In this document: piece by piece, positions 17,870 through 27,051 of the stretch
Layout: the number at the start of each line of letters is the position of its first letter
Position numbering within the stretch: the first letter of the stretch is position 1
Notes under the pieces: generated by a model
What the model was told of the DNA's origin: nothing
The model's database searches: none
The model's input: only the letters and a program-made list of their open reading frames with translations
Made by a program: the position numbers and the translations under genes
NCBI RefSeq assembly: GCF_028209625.1
Contig: NZ_JAQLDU010000011.1
Coordinates: 1-64,000, forward strand
Origin: Collinsella aerofaciens
Lineage (GTDB): Bacteria > Actinomycetota > Coriobacteriia > Coriobacteriales > Coriobacteriaceae
DNA: 64,000 nucleotides
Direction of reading: 5' to 3'

Positions 17870-19213
17870 ATGAGCGAATCCCTGCGCACCGTGAACGTCG
17901 GTCTGATCGGTCTGGGAACCGTCGGCGGCGGCGTGGCCCGTCTGATCAAGAGCCACCACGATGAGTACCTGGCAGCCTACGGCATCGACCTTAAGCTGAC
18001 CCGCGCCTGCGCGCTTGCCTGGGAGCAGGCCGAGGCAGCCGGTATTGAGCACGAGGCCTTTACGAGTGACTGGCATGACGTCGTCACCGACCCCGCCGTC
18101 GACATCGTCGTCGAGCTGATTGGCGGCGAGCACCCCGCGACCGAGATCTTCACCACCGCCTTTGAGCACGGCAAGCACGTCGTCTCTGCCAACAAGGCCC
18201 TGCTGGGCCGTCATGTCGAGACGCTCGCCGAGAAGGCGCGCGCGTGCGGCGTGCAGATTAAGTGCGAGGCCAGCTGCGGCGGCGGCATCCCCATCGTGAG
18301 CACGCTCGAGCACGACCTGGTGGGCAACAAGATCCTGACCATCGCCGGCATTCTCAACGGTACCACCAACTATATCCTGTCCCGCATGGACGCCGAGGGC
18401 GCCGATTACGCCGACGTACTTGCCGACGCGCAGGCCAAGGGCTATGCCGAGGCCGACCCGTCCGCCGACGTCGACGGCTTCGATGCCGCCAGCAAGACGG
18501 CCATCCTCGCCTCCATCGGCTTTGGCACCCGCGTTACCACCGATGATGTGTACCAGCAGGGTATCCGCACCATCGGCGCCGAGGACATCGCCCAGGCCCG
18601 CGAGCTCGGCTACACCATCAAGCTGCTCGGCATCGCCCGCAACACCGACGCCGGCGTCGACGTTCGCGTGCATCCCACGCTCATCCCGGCAGACCATATG
18701 CTTGCCAAGGTCAACGGCGCCATGAACGCCGTCTACGTGGTAGGCGACGCCGTGGGCGAGACCATGTTCTACGGCGCGGGCGCAGGCTCCTTCCCCACCG
18801 CGAGCGCCGTCGTGGGCGATATCCTGTCGCTCTCCGAGCAGATCAGCCGCGGCGTGGCTCCGCTGCCCGAGATTGAGCCCTATGGCCACAACCTCACCTT
18901 TAAGCCCATGGACGAGCTCCAGACCAAGTACTATGTGCGTCTGAAAGTCGCCGACCGCGTGGGCGCCCTGTCCGAGACGGTCGACATCTTTGCCAAGCAC
19001 AACATCTCGATCTCGCTCATCAACCAGGTCGAGGACGGCAAATCGGGCGTCAGCGATGCCTGCTCGGTCATCTTCCTGACGCACCGCGCGCTCGAGAAGG
19101 ACGTCCAGGCTGCCGCCGCCGAGCTTGCCAGCGTCGGCTGCGTGGCCGAGGTCGCCAACGTCCTGCGCATCGAGGACGTTGAGGCTTGGACCGAAGGCGT
19201 CATGGCGAACTAG
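17870..19213 (+). CDS. hom: Homoserine dehydrogenase
   Basis: A 447-residue enzyme that reduces aspartate semialdehyde to homoserine, the branch point to threonine and methionine. The NAD(P)-binding motif GLGTVGGGVA is at about residues 10-20; the catalytic and substrate region includes GGGIPIVSTLEHDL and LNGTTNYILSRM, and the Lys/Asp region KGYAEADPSADVDGFDAA. A C-terminal ACT domain (about 365-440, beginning near KYYVRLKVADRVG) predicts allosteric control by threonine. ATG 17870 has GAAGGAGCT in front. It stands alone with its own terminator; no thrB, thrC or lysC is adjacent. Confidence 0.96.
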   Translation: MSESLRTVNVGLIGLGTVGGGVARLIKSHHDEYLAAYGIDLKLTRACALAWEQAEAAGIEHEAFTSDWHDVVTDPAVDIVVELIGGEHPATEIFTTAFEHGKHVVSANKALLGRHVETLAEKARACGVQIKCEASCGGGIPIVSTLEHDLVGNKILTIAGILNGTTNYILSRMDAEGADYADVLADAQAKGYAEADPSADVDGFDAASKTAILASIGFGTRVTTDDVYQQGIRTIGAEDIAQARELGYTIKLLGIARNTDAGVDVRVHPTLIPADHMLAKVNGAMNAVYVVGDAVGETMFYGAGAGSFPTASAVVGDILSLSEQISRGVAPLPEIEPYGHNLTFKPMDELQTKYYVRLKVADRVGALSETVDIFAKHNISISLINQVEDGKSGVSDACSVIFLTHRALEKDVQAAAAELASVGCVAEVANVLRIEDVEAWTEGVMAN

Positions 19214-19243
19214 CCCAACGCTCGCCTAGCAATACGCGCCTTG

Positions 19244-19280
19244 AGGGCTCCCGTCCGATGTGGGATGGGAGCCCTTTTGT
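19244..19280 (+). terminator. Terminator of hom
   Basis: GGGCTCCCGTCC at 19244-19255 pairs with GGATGGGAGCCC (one mismatch), followed by TTTT. It begins 30 bp after the hom stop. Confidence 0.85.
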
Positions 19281-19427
19281 CACCTGCCCTAAGCACAACG
19301 GCAAAGCACATTTGCGCGAGCCGCTCATCGGTAACGCGGGCTACCGTTCACCGATATGCAAACGCGGCCGATTCCGACTACCGCTACGCTGTGCTGCGAA
19401 TGTCCGCCCGCGATGAGAGGAAGCACC

Positions 19428-20177
19428 ATGTTGCTCGAGGGCAAGAAAGCAATCATCACCGGAGGCACACGCGGTATCGGCTATGCCATCGCCTGCCGTT
19501 TTATCGAGGAAGGCGCTGCCGTCACCGTCTTTGGCTCGCGCCAGGAGACTGCCGACACGGCCGTTGAGAAGCTGACAGCCGCCTATCCCGACGCCAAGGT
19601 CTGGGGTCGCTCCTGCGATCTCACCTCGCTCGAAGCCGTGACCGAGGCCTTTACCCAGGCTGCCGCTGACATGGGCGGCTTGGACACGGTCGTCAACAAT
19701 GCCGGCATCTCCCAGCGCTCGCCGCTCCTTAACTACACGGCCGAGGAGTTCGCAAAGGTCATGGACCTTAACGTCGTCGCCGTCTTTAATGGCCACCAGG
19801 CTGCCGCCAAGATCATGACCGAGGCCGGCCACGGCGGCACCATCACTACCACAAGCTCGATGGTCGCCAAGTACGGCCAGCCCTCCGGCGTCGGTTACCC
19901 CACGTCCAAGTTTGCCGTCAACGGTATGGTCCAGTCGCTCTCGCGCGAGCTCGCCCCCATGGGCATCCGCGTCAACGCCGTCGCCCCCGGCGTGACTAAG
20001 ACCGACATGGTCGCCAACCTGCCCGAAGAGGTCATCAAGCCCATCATCGCCACCATTCCGCTGGGTCGCATGGGCGAGCCCGAGGATGTCGCCAACGCCT
20101 TTGTTTTCCTGGCGAGCGACATGTCCTCCTATGTCACGGGCGCCGTGCTCCCCGTCGACGGAGCCGCCCGCTCCTAA
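19428..20177 (+). CDS. Short-chain dehydrogenase/reductase, FabG-like
   Basis: A 249-residue classical SDR. The cofactor motif TGGTRGIG is at residues 11-18, NNAGIS marks the central strand, the catalytic serine lies in TTTSSMV, and the YxxxK pair appears as YPTSK. The C-terminus (VTGAVLPVDGAARS) is typical of 3-oxoacyl-ACP reductases and sugar or steroid oxidoreductases. Without fatty-acid genes around it, the substrate cannot be named; Collinsella-type bacteria carry several SDRs acting on bile acids, so a hydroxysteroid dehydrogenase is possible but unsupported. ATG 19428 follows GAGAGGAAG; the longer frame from 19356 lacks a ribosome site. Confidence 0.85.
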   Translation: MLLEGKKAIITGGTRGIGYAIACRFIEEGAAVTVFGSRQETADTAVEKLTAAYPDAKVWGRSCDLTSLEAVTEAFTQAAADMGGLDTVVNNAGISQRSPLLNYTAEEFAKVMDLNVVAVFNGHQAAAKIMTEAGHGGTITTTSSMVAKYGQPSGVGYPTSKFAVNGMVQSLSRELAPMGIRVNAVAPGVTKTDMVANLPEEVIKPIIATIPLGRMGEPEDVANAFVFLASDMSSYVTGAVLPVDGAARS

Positions 20178-20222
20178 GGAGCCACAAGCTTTGGCTTCAA
20201 GCTTCAACATAGCTCAACCAAA

Positions 20223-20264
20223 AAGGCGCGCCGTCTGAATCAACTGCAGACAGCGCGCCTTCTC
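20223..20264 (+). terminator. Terminator after the SDR gene
   Basis: AAGGCGCGC at the left pairs with GCGCGCCTT at the right, with an inner GTCTG/CAGAC stem. It starts 46 bp after the SDR stop; the T-run on the plus strand is short (TTCTCCTG), while the minus strand reads AAGGCGCGC followed by TTTTTGG after the stem, so it may serve both directions. Confidence 0.65.
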
Positions 20265-20305
20265 CTGTTATGAAAGGGAAACTATGTCCCAGTATTTCGG
20301 ATCAG

Positions 20306-20451
20306 AACGGGGCACGGTTTCCCCCAGGACTTCCTTGCGGAAACCGCATCCCACTCTGAGCGCCCATTCCGGGACACAGTTTCCCAACGGCCCCCGTTTC
20401 GGAAACCACATCCCGTTCCGAGCCTTCAAAGCGGGACGCGGCTTCCCCGAG
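20306..20451. repeat. Array of five alternately oriented motifs at about 31-bp spacing
   Basis: Five related motifs begin near 20306, 20338, 20368, 20400 and 20431. Units 1, 3 and 5 read like GGGACACAGTTTCCC; units 2 and 4 are the reverse complement type, GGAAACCGCATCCC. Every neighbouring pair can form a hairpin. The array fills the gap between the SDR terminator and the 3' end of the antiporter gene, where transcription converges. No gene is present. Confidence 0.75.
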
Positions 20452-20461
20452 AAAGTATCGA

Positions 20462-22024
20462 CTACTTACCGTCGTCGTCTTCGGCTTCTTCGCGCGCATA
20501 GAGCTCCAGCATGCGGCGGCGGTATTCGCGCACAGCGAGCTTGGCGCGCTCCAGGCGGCGGCGCTCACGCGGAGTCAGCTCGGACGGGTCGACCTCGTCT
20601 CCATAGGTCTTATCGGCAAGCAGGTGCGCCGCGTCCACGATGCGGGCATCGATGTGGCCGCTCGCTGCCTCGGCGGAAAGACGCTCGGCAATCGTATCGA
20701 GCGTAGGCAGGCCCTCGAATACGCGACCATGGCCATGCGAGGTCAGCAGCTCGTGCTCGCGCGCGAGCAAGCTCGCTAGGTCGTGGTGGGCGCGCAAGAT
20801 GTCGAGCGCATCGGATGGATGCTCGGCAACCTCTGCCACGGCGGCGACCGGTGCGGCATCCACCACGCGGTAGAAGAGCTGCGCGAGCAATGGCATCAAG
20901 AACACCGTGATGGCACCGGCGGCAACCATGACCGACGCAATATCTTGCGACAGCGCGCCCGCGTTGACGGCAACGCTCGTAACGGCAACGATGATCGGCA
21001 GCGCCGTGGTGCAGTACAGGGCCACGGTAATGCGACCATACGCCGACACATCGCGCGTCGCAGGACAAATGCTCATGGAAATAAGAATGGGCACGGCACG
21101 AATAATCAACAACGCCACGATAAAGCCCACGAGCAGACCCGGGCGCGACGCCACGGCCGTCAGTTCGATCTTTGCGCCCGATACGGTAAAGAACACCGGA
21201 ATCAAAAAACCGTAGGCCAGACCGTCGAGCTTGGTCTCGAGCGTATGGTTGCCCTCGGGGATGATATAGCGCAGGACAAAGCCAGCGGCAAAAGAACCCA
21301 ACACGATGTCGAGATCAAAGACAGCCGAGAATGCCACGAGCGTGACCAGGATGAGCACCGTCAGGCGCACGAAGGTCTGCGACGTGGTATCGGCGCGCTC
21401 CTCAACAAATGCAAAGAAGCGGCTGCCGACGCGCTTGGAGCGGCTCGGGACCACGGCCAGCAACACGCAAACCACCGCAAACAAGCCAAGGATAACGAGC
21501 GTTTGGATACCAGTGCGGGCAGACAACAGCACCGACATGGCGAGCACGGGACCGAGCTCGCCCCAAGTGCCATACGCGAGAATCGAGTCGCCCACGCGCG
21601 TGCCGGTGAGCGAGCGCTCACGCATGATGGGCACAAGCGTACCGAGCGCCGTCGAAGTGAGGGCAAGCGTCACGGCGATACCGTCGAAATGACTGACTGA
21701 GAACCACGGGGTAAAGCGCACGGCAAGCCAGGCGATACCAAACGTGACGACCCACGTCGCCAAGCCGTAGCGCCCCTCGACGCCTGTGATGCTCTTGGGG
21801 TCGATCTCAAAGCCAGCAAGCAGGAACAAAAAGGCCAGGCCCAGCTCGGACACAAGCGAGACCTCAGCATCTACATGGATGACGCCGAGCATATGGGGTC
21901 CCAGTACCGCGCCGAGCACGAGCAAAAAGACCGTCTCGGGAACGGGTTTTCCGGGAATCGCCGAGGCGATAAAAGGACTCGCAAAGGCCACGAGTGCGAT
22001 GATGGCGAGCGAAACGAATGCCAT
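20462..22024 (-). CDS. Cation:proton antiporter, CPA2/KefB-like
   Basis: A 520-residue membrane protein with about twelve hydrophobic segments over residues 1-395, followed by a charged cytoplasmic tail of some 120 residues rich in Arg and Glu. The sodium/hydrogen exchanger fold is indicated by LGLAFLFLLAGFEIDP, where the acidic pair sits in the fifth segment, and by GSFAAGFVLRYIIPEG. CPA2 members exchange Na+ or K+ for protons to manage pH and salt. The tail lacks an obvious RCK/TrkA nucleotide-binding motif, so it is not a standard KefB/C. ATG 22024 opens a single-gene unit divergent from purL, 184 bp apart. Confidence 0.85.
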   Translation of the reverse strand: MAFVSLAIIALVAFASPFIASAIPGKPVPETVFLLVLGAVLGPHMLGVIHVDAEVSLVSELGLAFLFLLAGFEIDPKSITGVEGRYGLATWVVTFGIAWLAVRFTPWFSVSHFDGIAVTLALTSTALGTLVPIMRERSLTGTRVGDSILAYGTWGELGPVLAMSVLLSARTGIQTLVILGLFAVVCVLLAVVPSRSKRVGSRFFAFVEERADTTSQTFVRLTVLILVTLVAFSAVFDLDIVLGSFAAGFVLRYIIPEGNHTLETKLDGLAYGFLIPVFFTVSGAKIELTAVASRPGLLVGFIVALLIIRAVPILISMSICPATRDVSAYGRITVALYCTTALPIIVAVTSVAVNAGALSQDIASVMVAAGAITVFLMPLLAQLFYRVVDAAPVAAVAEVAEHPSDALDILRAHHDLASLLAREHELLTSHGHGRVFEGLPTLDTIAERLSAEAASGHIDARIVDAAHLLADKTYGDEVDPSELTPRERRRLERAKLAVREYRRRMLELYAREEAEDDDGK

Positions 22025-22208
22025 GTGATGCCTTTCTCTTGTTTGCGCTTCACTGTAGCACCCTCGCCGTCCTCAACGCGCCGCGAGCTGTCGTATCATA
22101 GTGAGGTTTACAAACATGTGGCTCAAGGCGACCGCAGGGCAGACCCCGCAAACCGACCGCTGCCGCATACCGTACCGTACGCCCAACCGATCAGGAAGGC
22201 AGGAACCA

Positions 22209-25200
22209 ATGGTCTCTCGTATCTACGTGGAGAAGAAACCCGGGTTCGACGTCGAGGCTCAGCAGCTCAAGGGCGAGCTGACCGAAATTCTCGGCATCAA
22301 GGGCATCGAGGCCCTGAGGATTATCAACCGCTACGACGTCGAGGGCATCGACAAGGAGCTTTTCCGGTCCTGCGTGCCGACCGTCTTTAGCGAGCCCCAG
22401 GTCGATGTGACCTACGACGAGCTCCCCGCAAGCGATGGCGCCGTCTTTGCCGTCGAATTCCTGCCTGGCCAGTTTGACCAGCGCGCCGACTCCGCCAGCG
22501 AGTGCGTGCAGCTCATCAGCCAGGGCGAGCGCCCCGCCGTGCGCTCCGCCAAGGTCTATATGATCTCGGGCGCCCTGGACGAAGCCGCCATCGAGGCCAT
22601 CAAGCACTACGTGGTGAACCCCGTCGAGGCGCGCATCGCCTCGCTCGACCTGCCCGAGACGCTGTACATGGAGACCCCCGAGCCTCAGCCCGTCGAAGTG
22701 CTCGACGGCTTCCGCGAGCTCGATGAGGCCGGCCTTGCCGCCTTTATTTCCGAGCGCGGTCTTGCCATGGACGAGGCGGACATCGCCTTCTGCCAGCAGT
22801 ACTTCCGCGATGAGAATCGCGACCCCACCATCACCGAGATCCGCGTGATCGACACCTACTGGTCCGATCACTGCCGCCACACCACCTTCGGCACCGTCCT
22901 GGATGACGTGACGATCGACGACGCCGTGGTTCAGCAGGCCTTCGACCGCTACATGGAGATGCGCCACGAGCTCGGTCGCGACGCCAAGCCCGTCTGTCTC
23001 ATGGACATGGGCACCATCGGTGCCAAGTACCTTAAGAAGACCGGCGTCATGACCGATGTCGACGAATCCGAGGAGATCAACGCCTGCACCGTCAAGGTGA
23101 AGGTCGATGTCGATGGCGAGGACCAGGACTGGCTGTTCCTGTTTAAAAACGAGACCCACAACCACCCGACCGAGATTGAGCCCTTCGGCGGTGCCGCCAC
23201 CTGCGTGGGCGGCGCTATCCGTGACCCGCTCTCGGGCCGCAGCTATGTGTATCAGGCCATGCGCGTCACCGGTGCCGGCGACCCCACCGTCCCGGTTTCC
23301 GAGACGCTCGAGGGCAAGCTGCCGCAGCGCAAGCTCGTGACCACTGCCGCCGCCGGCTACTCCAGCTACGGCAATCAGATCGGCCTTGCCACCGGCCAGG
23401 TCAACGAGCTCTATCACCCCGGCTACGTGGCCAAGCGCATGGAGGTCGGCGCCGTGGTGGGCGCTACCCCGGCAAACCACGTGCGCCGCGAGTGCCCCGC
23501 CCCCACCGACAAGATCATCCTGCTGGGCGGCCGCACCGGCCGTGACGGCATCGGTGGTGCCACCGGCTCCTCCAAGACCCAGAACACCGAGTCCATCGAG
23601 ACCTCGGGCGCCGAGGTCCAGAAGGGCAACGCCCCGGTCGAGCGCAAGCTGCAGCGCCTCTTCCGCCGCGGCGACGCCTGCCGTCTGATCAAGCGCTGCA
23701 ACGACTTTGGCGCTGGCGGCGTCTCGGTCGCCGTGGGCGAGCTTGCCGACGGCCTGTACGTGGACCTGGACACCGTGACCAAGAAGTACGACGGTCTTGA
23801 CGGCACCGAGCTCGCCATCTCCGAGTCCCAGGAGCGCATGGCCTGCGCCGTCGCCGACGGCGACGTCGAGGAGTTCATGGGCTACGCCGCCGAGGAGAAC
23901 CTCGAGGCGACCGTTATCGCCGAGGTTACCGCCGAGCCGCGCATGCGCATGGCCTGGAACGGTGTCGCCATCGTCGACCTGTCCCGTGAGTTCCTCAACT
24001 CCAACGGTGCGCCCAAGCACCAGGTCGCCCACGTGTGCGCCCGCAGCGTGTGGCAGCCCAGCTGGGCCGGCACCACGCTTGCCGAGCGCATGACCTCGCT
24101 TGTCACCGACCTCAACGTTGCCTCCAACAAGGGCCTTTCCGAGCGCTTCGACTCCACCATCGGCGCCGCAACCGTGCTTATGCCTTTTGGCGGCAAGGCG
24201 CAGCTCACCCCGAGCTCGGCCATGGTCGCCAAGTTCCCCGTGGACGGCGAGACCACCACGGCAAGCGCCATGGCATGGGGCTTCAACCCCTACCTGATGG
24301 AGGCCGACCAGTTTGCGGGCGCCTACCTGTCCGTGGTCGAGTCCATCGCCAAGCTCGTGGCCGCCGGCTTTGAGCACAAGCGCGCCTACCTCTCCTTCCA
24401 GGAGTACTTCGAGCGCCTGCGCACCGAGGCCGAGCGCTGGGGCAAGCCCATGGCAGCCGTCCTGGGCGCCCTTATGGCCCAGGTCGATCTGGGTGCCGGC
24501 GCCATCGGCGGCAAGGACTCCATGAGTGGTTCGTTTGAGGACGAGGCCGGCGAGCTCAACGTTCCGCCGACTCTGATCAGCTTCGCTGTTGCCGTGGGTA
24601 AGGCCGCCCGTGCCGTCTCGCCCGAGTTCAAGGGCCTGACGCATCGCGTCGTCCGCATCGCCCCCGCCGCCTACGGCGAGGATTACCGCCCCGATGCCCA
24701 GCAGCTGCTCGCCGCCTTTGACGCCGTCGAGGCGCTCACCGCCACTGGCGACGCCCTGGCCGTCTCCACGCCCGGTTACGGCTGCGGCGCCGAGAGCCTC
24801 TTTAAGATGTGCGTCGGCAACCAGATCGGCATCGAGCTTGCCGAGGATGTGGACGTGGAGAGCCTCTTCACCCCGCTCTACGGCAGCTTTATCGTCGAGC
24901 TCGCCGAGGACGCCGAGCTGCCCGAGGTTGCCGACGGCGTTGTCGTCGAGCCCCTGGGCACCACCGTCGAGGGCTATGTCATCGACACCGGCTCCGAGGT
25001 CATCGAGCTCTCCGAGCTTCAGGAGGCCTGGGAGAGCGGTATCGAGGGCGTCTTTGCCTACCGCAGCACCGGCGAGCAGCCCGAGGTAGAGACCATCGAC
25101 TTCCGCGCCAAGGATATCCACGTGTACGGCGGCGCCAAGATCGCCCGTCCGCGCGTGATCATCCCCGTGTTCCCCGGCAACAACTGCGAGTACGACAGCG

Positions 25201-25955
25201 CCCGCGCTTTCCGCGCCGCCGGCGCTGAGGCCGACACCTTCGTGATCAACAACCTCACGCCCGAGGCCGTCGCCGAGAGCACCCACGAGCTTGCCCGTCG
25301 CATCCGCGAGAGCCAGATCGTCATGATCCCCGGCGGCTTCTCGGGCGGCGACGAGCCCGATGGCTCCGCCAAGTTCATCACGGCGTTCTTCCGCGCTCCC
25401 GAGGTCACCGAGGCAGTCCGCGACCTGCTCCAAGCCCGCGACGGCCTGATGCTGGGCATCTGCAACGGCTTCCAGGCTCTGGTCAAGCTCGGTCTGGTGC
25501 CCTACGGCGACATCGTCGACGCCACGCCCGACGCGCCCACGCTGACGTTCAACACCATCGGTCGCCACCAGAGCCGTCTGGTGCGCACCCGCATCTCGTC
25601 CAACCTGTCCCCGTGGCTGTCACAGTGCAGCCTGGACGACCCCTATACCGTCGCCATCAGCCACGGCGAGGGCCGCTTTGTCGCCAATGACGAGGTGCTC
25701 GCCCAGCTGATCGCCAACGGCCAGGTCGCCACGCAGTACGTGGGCGAGAACGGCAAGCCCAGCATGGACCTTTCCGTCAACCCCAACGGCTCCGCACTCG
25801 CCATCGAGGGCATCACGAGCCCCGACGGCCGCGTCCTGGGCAAGATGGGCCATGCCGAGCGTCGCGGCGACAACCTGTACCGCAACGTGCCCGAGCATGT
25901 CCCCGGCGATAAGTTCATGCCGATCTTTGAGGGCGGCGTAGCCTACTTCGCCTAA
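22209..25955 (+). CDS. purL: Phosphoribosylformylglycinamidine synthase, single-chain PurL
   Basis: A 1,248-residue FGAM synthase, the fourth step of purine synthesis: FGAR plus glutamine and ATP to FGAM. It is the fused form, with the synthetase core repeated (motifs YWSDHCRHTTF, NETHNHPTEIEPFGGAAT, GAGGVSVAVGELADG, GGKDSMSGSFED) and a C-terminal glutaminase domain (about 975-1248) with nucleophile cysteine in LGICNGFQAL and PGGFSGGDEPDG. Such large chains replace the separate PurS, PurQ and PurL of many Gram-positives. ATG 22209 (MVSRIYVEKKP) follows GGCAGGAACC; the frame open from 22101 has no family similarity. No other purine gene is adjacent, and I see no purine riboswitch upstream. Confidence 0.97.
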   Translation: MVSRIYVEKKPGFDVEAQQLKGELTEILGIKGIEALRIINRYDVEGIDKELFRSCVPTVFSEPQVDVTYDELPASDGAVFAVEFLPGQFDQRADSASECVQLISQGERPAVRSAKVYMISGALDEAAIEAIKHYVVNPVEARIASLDLPETLYMETPEPQPVEVLDGFRELDEAGLAAFISERGLAMDEADIAFCQQYFRDENRDPTITEIRVIDTYWSDHCRHTTFGTVLDDVTIDDAVVQQAFDRYMEMRHELGRDAKPVCLMDMGTIGAKYLKKTGVMTDVDESEEINACTVKVKVDVDGEDQDWLFLFKNETHNHPTEIEPFGGAATCVGGAIRDPLSGRSYVYQAMRVTGAGDPTVPVSETLEGKLPQRKLVTTAAAGYSSYGNQIGLATGQVNELYHPGYVAKRMEVGAVVGATPANHVRRECPAPTDKIILLGGRTGRDGIGGATGSSKTQNTESIETSGAEVQKGNAPVERKLQRLFRRGDACRLIKRCNDFGAGGVSVAVGELADGLYVDLDTVTKKYDGLDGTELAISESQERMACAVADGDVEEFMGYAAEENLEATVIAEVTAEPRMRMAWNGVAIVDLSREFLNSNGAPKHQVAHVCARSVWQPSWAGTTLAERMTSLVTDLNVASNKGLSERFDSTIGAATVLMPFGGKAQLTPSSAMVAKFPVDGETTTASAMAWGFNPYLMEADQFAGAYLSVVESIAKLVAAGFEHKRAYLSFQEYFERLRTEAERWGKPMAAVLGALMAQVDLGAGAIGGKDSMSGSFEDEAGELNVPPTLISFAVAVGKAARAVSPEFKGLTHRVVRIAPAAYGEDYRPDAQQLLAAFDAVEALTATGDALAVSTPGYGCGAESLFKMCVGNQIGIELAEDVDVESLFTPLYGSFIVELAEDAELPEVADGVVVEPLGTTVEGYVIDTGSEVIELSELQEAWESGIEGVFAYRSTGEQPEVETIDFRAKDIHVYGGAKIARPRVIIPVFPGNNCEYDSARAFRAAGAEADTFVINNLTPEAVAESTHELARRIRESQIVMIPGGFSGGDEPDGSAKFITAFFRAPEVTEAVRDLLQARDGLMLGICNGFQALVKLGLVPYGDIVDATPDAPTLTFNTIGRHQSRLVRTRISSNLSPWLSQCSLDDPYTVAISHGEGRFVANDEVLAQLIANGQVATQYVGENGKPSMDLSVNPNGSALAIEGITSPDGRVLGKMGHAERRGDNLYRNVPEHVPGDKFMPIFEGGVAYFA

Positions 25956-25992
25956 ATACTTCCCATCGGGTACAATCCCCTCGGGTAACAAC

Positions 25993-26029
25993 ACCCGCCA
26001 CCGGCACGCCCGGTGGCGGGTTCTTTTTT
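25993..26029 (+). terminator. Terminator of purL
   Basis: ACCCGCCACCGG at 25993-26004 pairs perfectly with CCGGTGGCGGGT at 26010-26021, followed by TCTTTTTTG. A strong intrinsic terminator between purL and the DMT gene. Confidence 0.95.
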
Positions 26030-26054
26030 GCTTCGCGCATATAGGAAGGACATC

Positions 26055-26990
26055 ATGGAAAGCCGCAAGCCGTATCTCGCCACCCTGCCCGGGCTCATCC
26101 TGGGCTGCCTCGTCTGCTGTGCGCTTTGGGGCTCGGCTTTCCCCTGCATCAAGATCGGCTACGCGCTCTTTGGCATCCCCGCGCACGACAGCGCCTCGCA
26201 GCTGCTCTTTGCGGGTCTGCGCTTCACGCTTGCCGGCATGCTGGTCATTGTTGGCATGAGCGTGGCCCAGAGCCGTCCGCTCGTTCCGCAAGTGCGCGAT
26301 ATCAAGCCCATCTGCATCTTGTCGCTCTTCCAGACGATCGGGCAGTACTTCTTTTTCTACCTGGGACTCTCGCGCGCCAGCGCCATGTCGAGTTCCATCA
26401 TCGAGGCCAGCGCCAACTTCCTCGCAATCCTCTTTGCCGCCCTGGCGTTTCGCACCGAAAAGCTCGATGCGGCCAAGGTACTCGGCTGTGTGCTGGGCTT
26501 TGCCGGTGTCGCGCTCGTCAACCTTTCGGGCGCGGACGGCACCTTTGGCTTTACGCTCGACGGCGAAGGCTTTATCCTGGCCTCCACCGTCGCAGGCGCC
26601 CTGTCGACCTGCCTGATCGGCATCTTCTCGCGCGAGCACGACGGCGTCTTGCTTGCCGGGTGGCAGTTCTTGGTCGGCGGCCTGGTCCTCACCGCCATCG
26701 GCTTTTTGATGGGTGGCGCGCTCTCCCCCACGGCGATTGCCCCCGCCATCGCGCTCATCATCTACATGGCGCTTATCTCCGCAGTGGCCTACTCGCTGTG
26801 GTCGCGCCTGCTTGCCGTCAACCCCGTCAGCCGCGTCTCGGTCTTTGGCTTTATGAACCCGGTCTTTGGCGTAGCTCTGAGCGCGCTGCTGCTCGGCGAG
26901 GGCGCTGGCACGAGCCCCGTTACCGTCATCGTTGCCCTGCTGTTGGTCTGCGGCGGCATCGTCATCGTCAACAGACCTCAAAGGGCCTAA
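26055..26990 (+). CDS. DMT superfamily transporter (EamA)
   Basis: A 311-residue membrane protein with ten predicted helices arranged as two EamA repeats (about 15-150 and 165-305). Recognisable pieces are CALWGSAFPCIKIGY in the first helix, LGLSRASAMSSSIIEASANFLAILFAALAF-like text (residues 105-135) and AYSLWSRLLAVNPVSRVSVFGFMNPVFGV in the second repeat. Family members export amino acids, nucleobases or other metabolites; the substrate is not readable. ATG 26055 follows AGGAAGGACATC. It sits alone between the purL terminator and the convergent diguanylate cyclase gene, 61 bp away. Confidence 0.85.
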   Translation: MESRKPYLATLPGLILGCLVCCALWGSAFPCIKIGYALFGIPAHDSASQLLFAGLRFTLAGMLVIVGMSVAQSRPLVPQVRDIKPICILSLFQTIGQYFFFYLGLSRASAMSSSIIEASANFLAILFAALAFRTEKLDAAKVLGCVLGFAGVALVNLSGADGTFGFTLDGEGFILASTVAGALSTCLIGIFSREHDGVLLAGWQFLVGGLVLTAIGFLMGGALSPTAIAPAIALIIYMALISAVAYSLWSRLLAVNPVSRVSVFGFMNPVFGVALSALLLGEGAGTSPVTVIVALLLVCGGIVIVNRPQRA

Positions 26991-27051
26991 CAAACCAGGC
27001 CTTTGCGTATGTCGCGCTTGCAACGGGCGTCCGCGTGGTCGCGGTTATTAT

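Noticed and set aside
20306..20451. CRISPR array
   Set aside because: Units alternate in orientation and are degenerate, spacers are not unique protospacer-like sequences, and no cas genes are near.
22025..22208. Purine riboswitch upstream of purL
   Set aside because: The conserved purine aptamer core and pairing could not be found in the 184-bp gap.
22191..25568. 1,125-codon open frame antisense to purL
   Set aside because: It is a shadow of the GC-rich purL codon pattern; its product is a Gly/Ala/Val/Leu/His-rich string with no family features, and purL on the other strand is certain.
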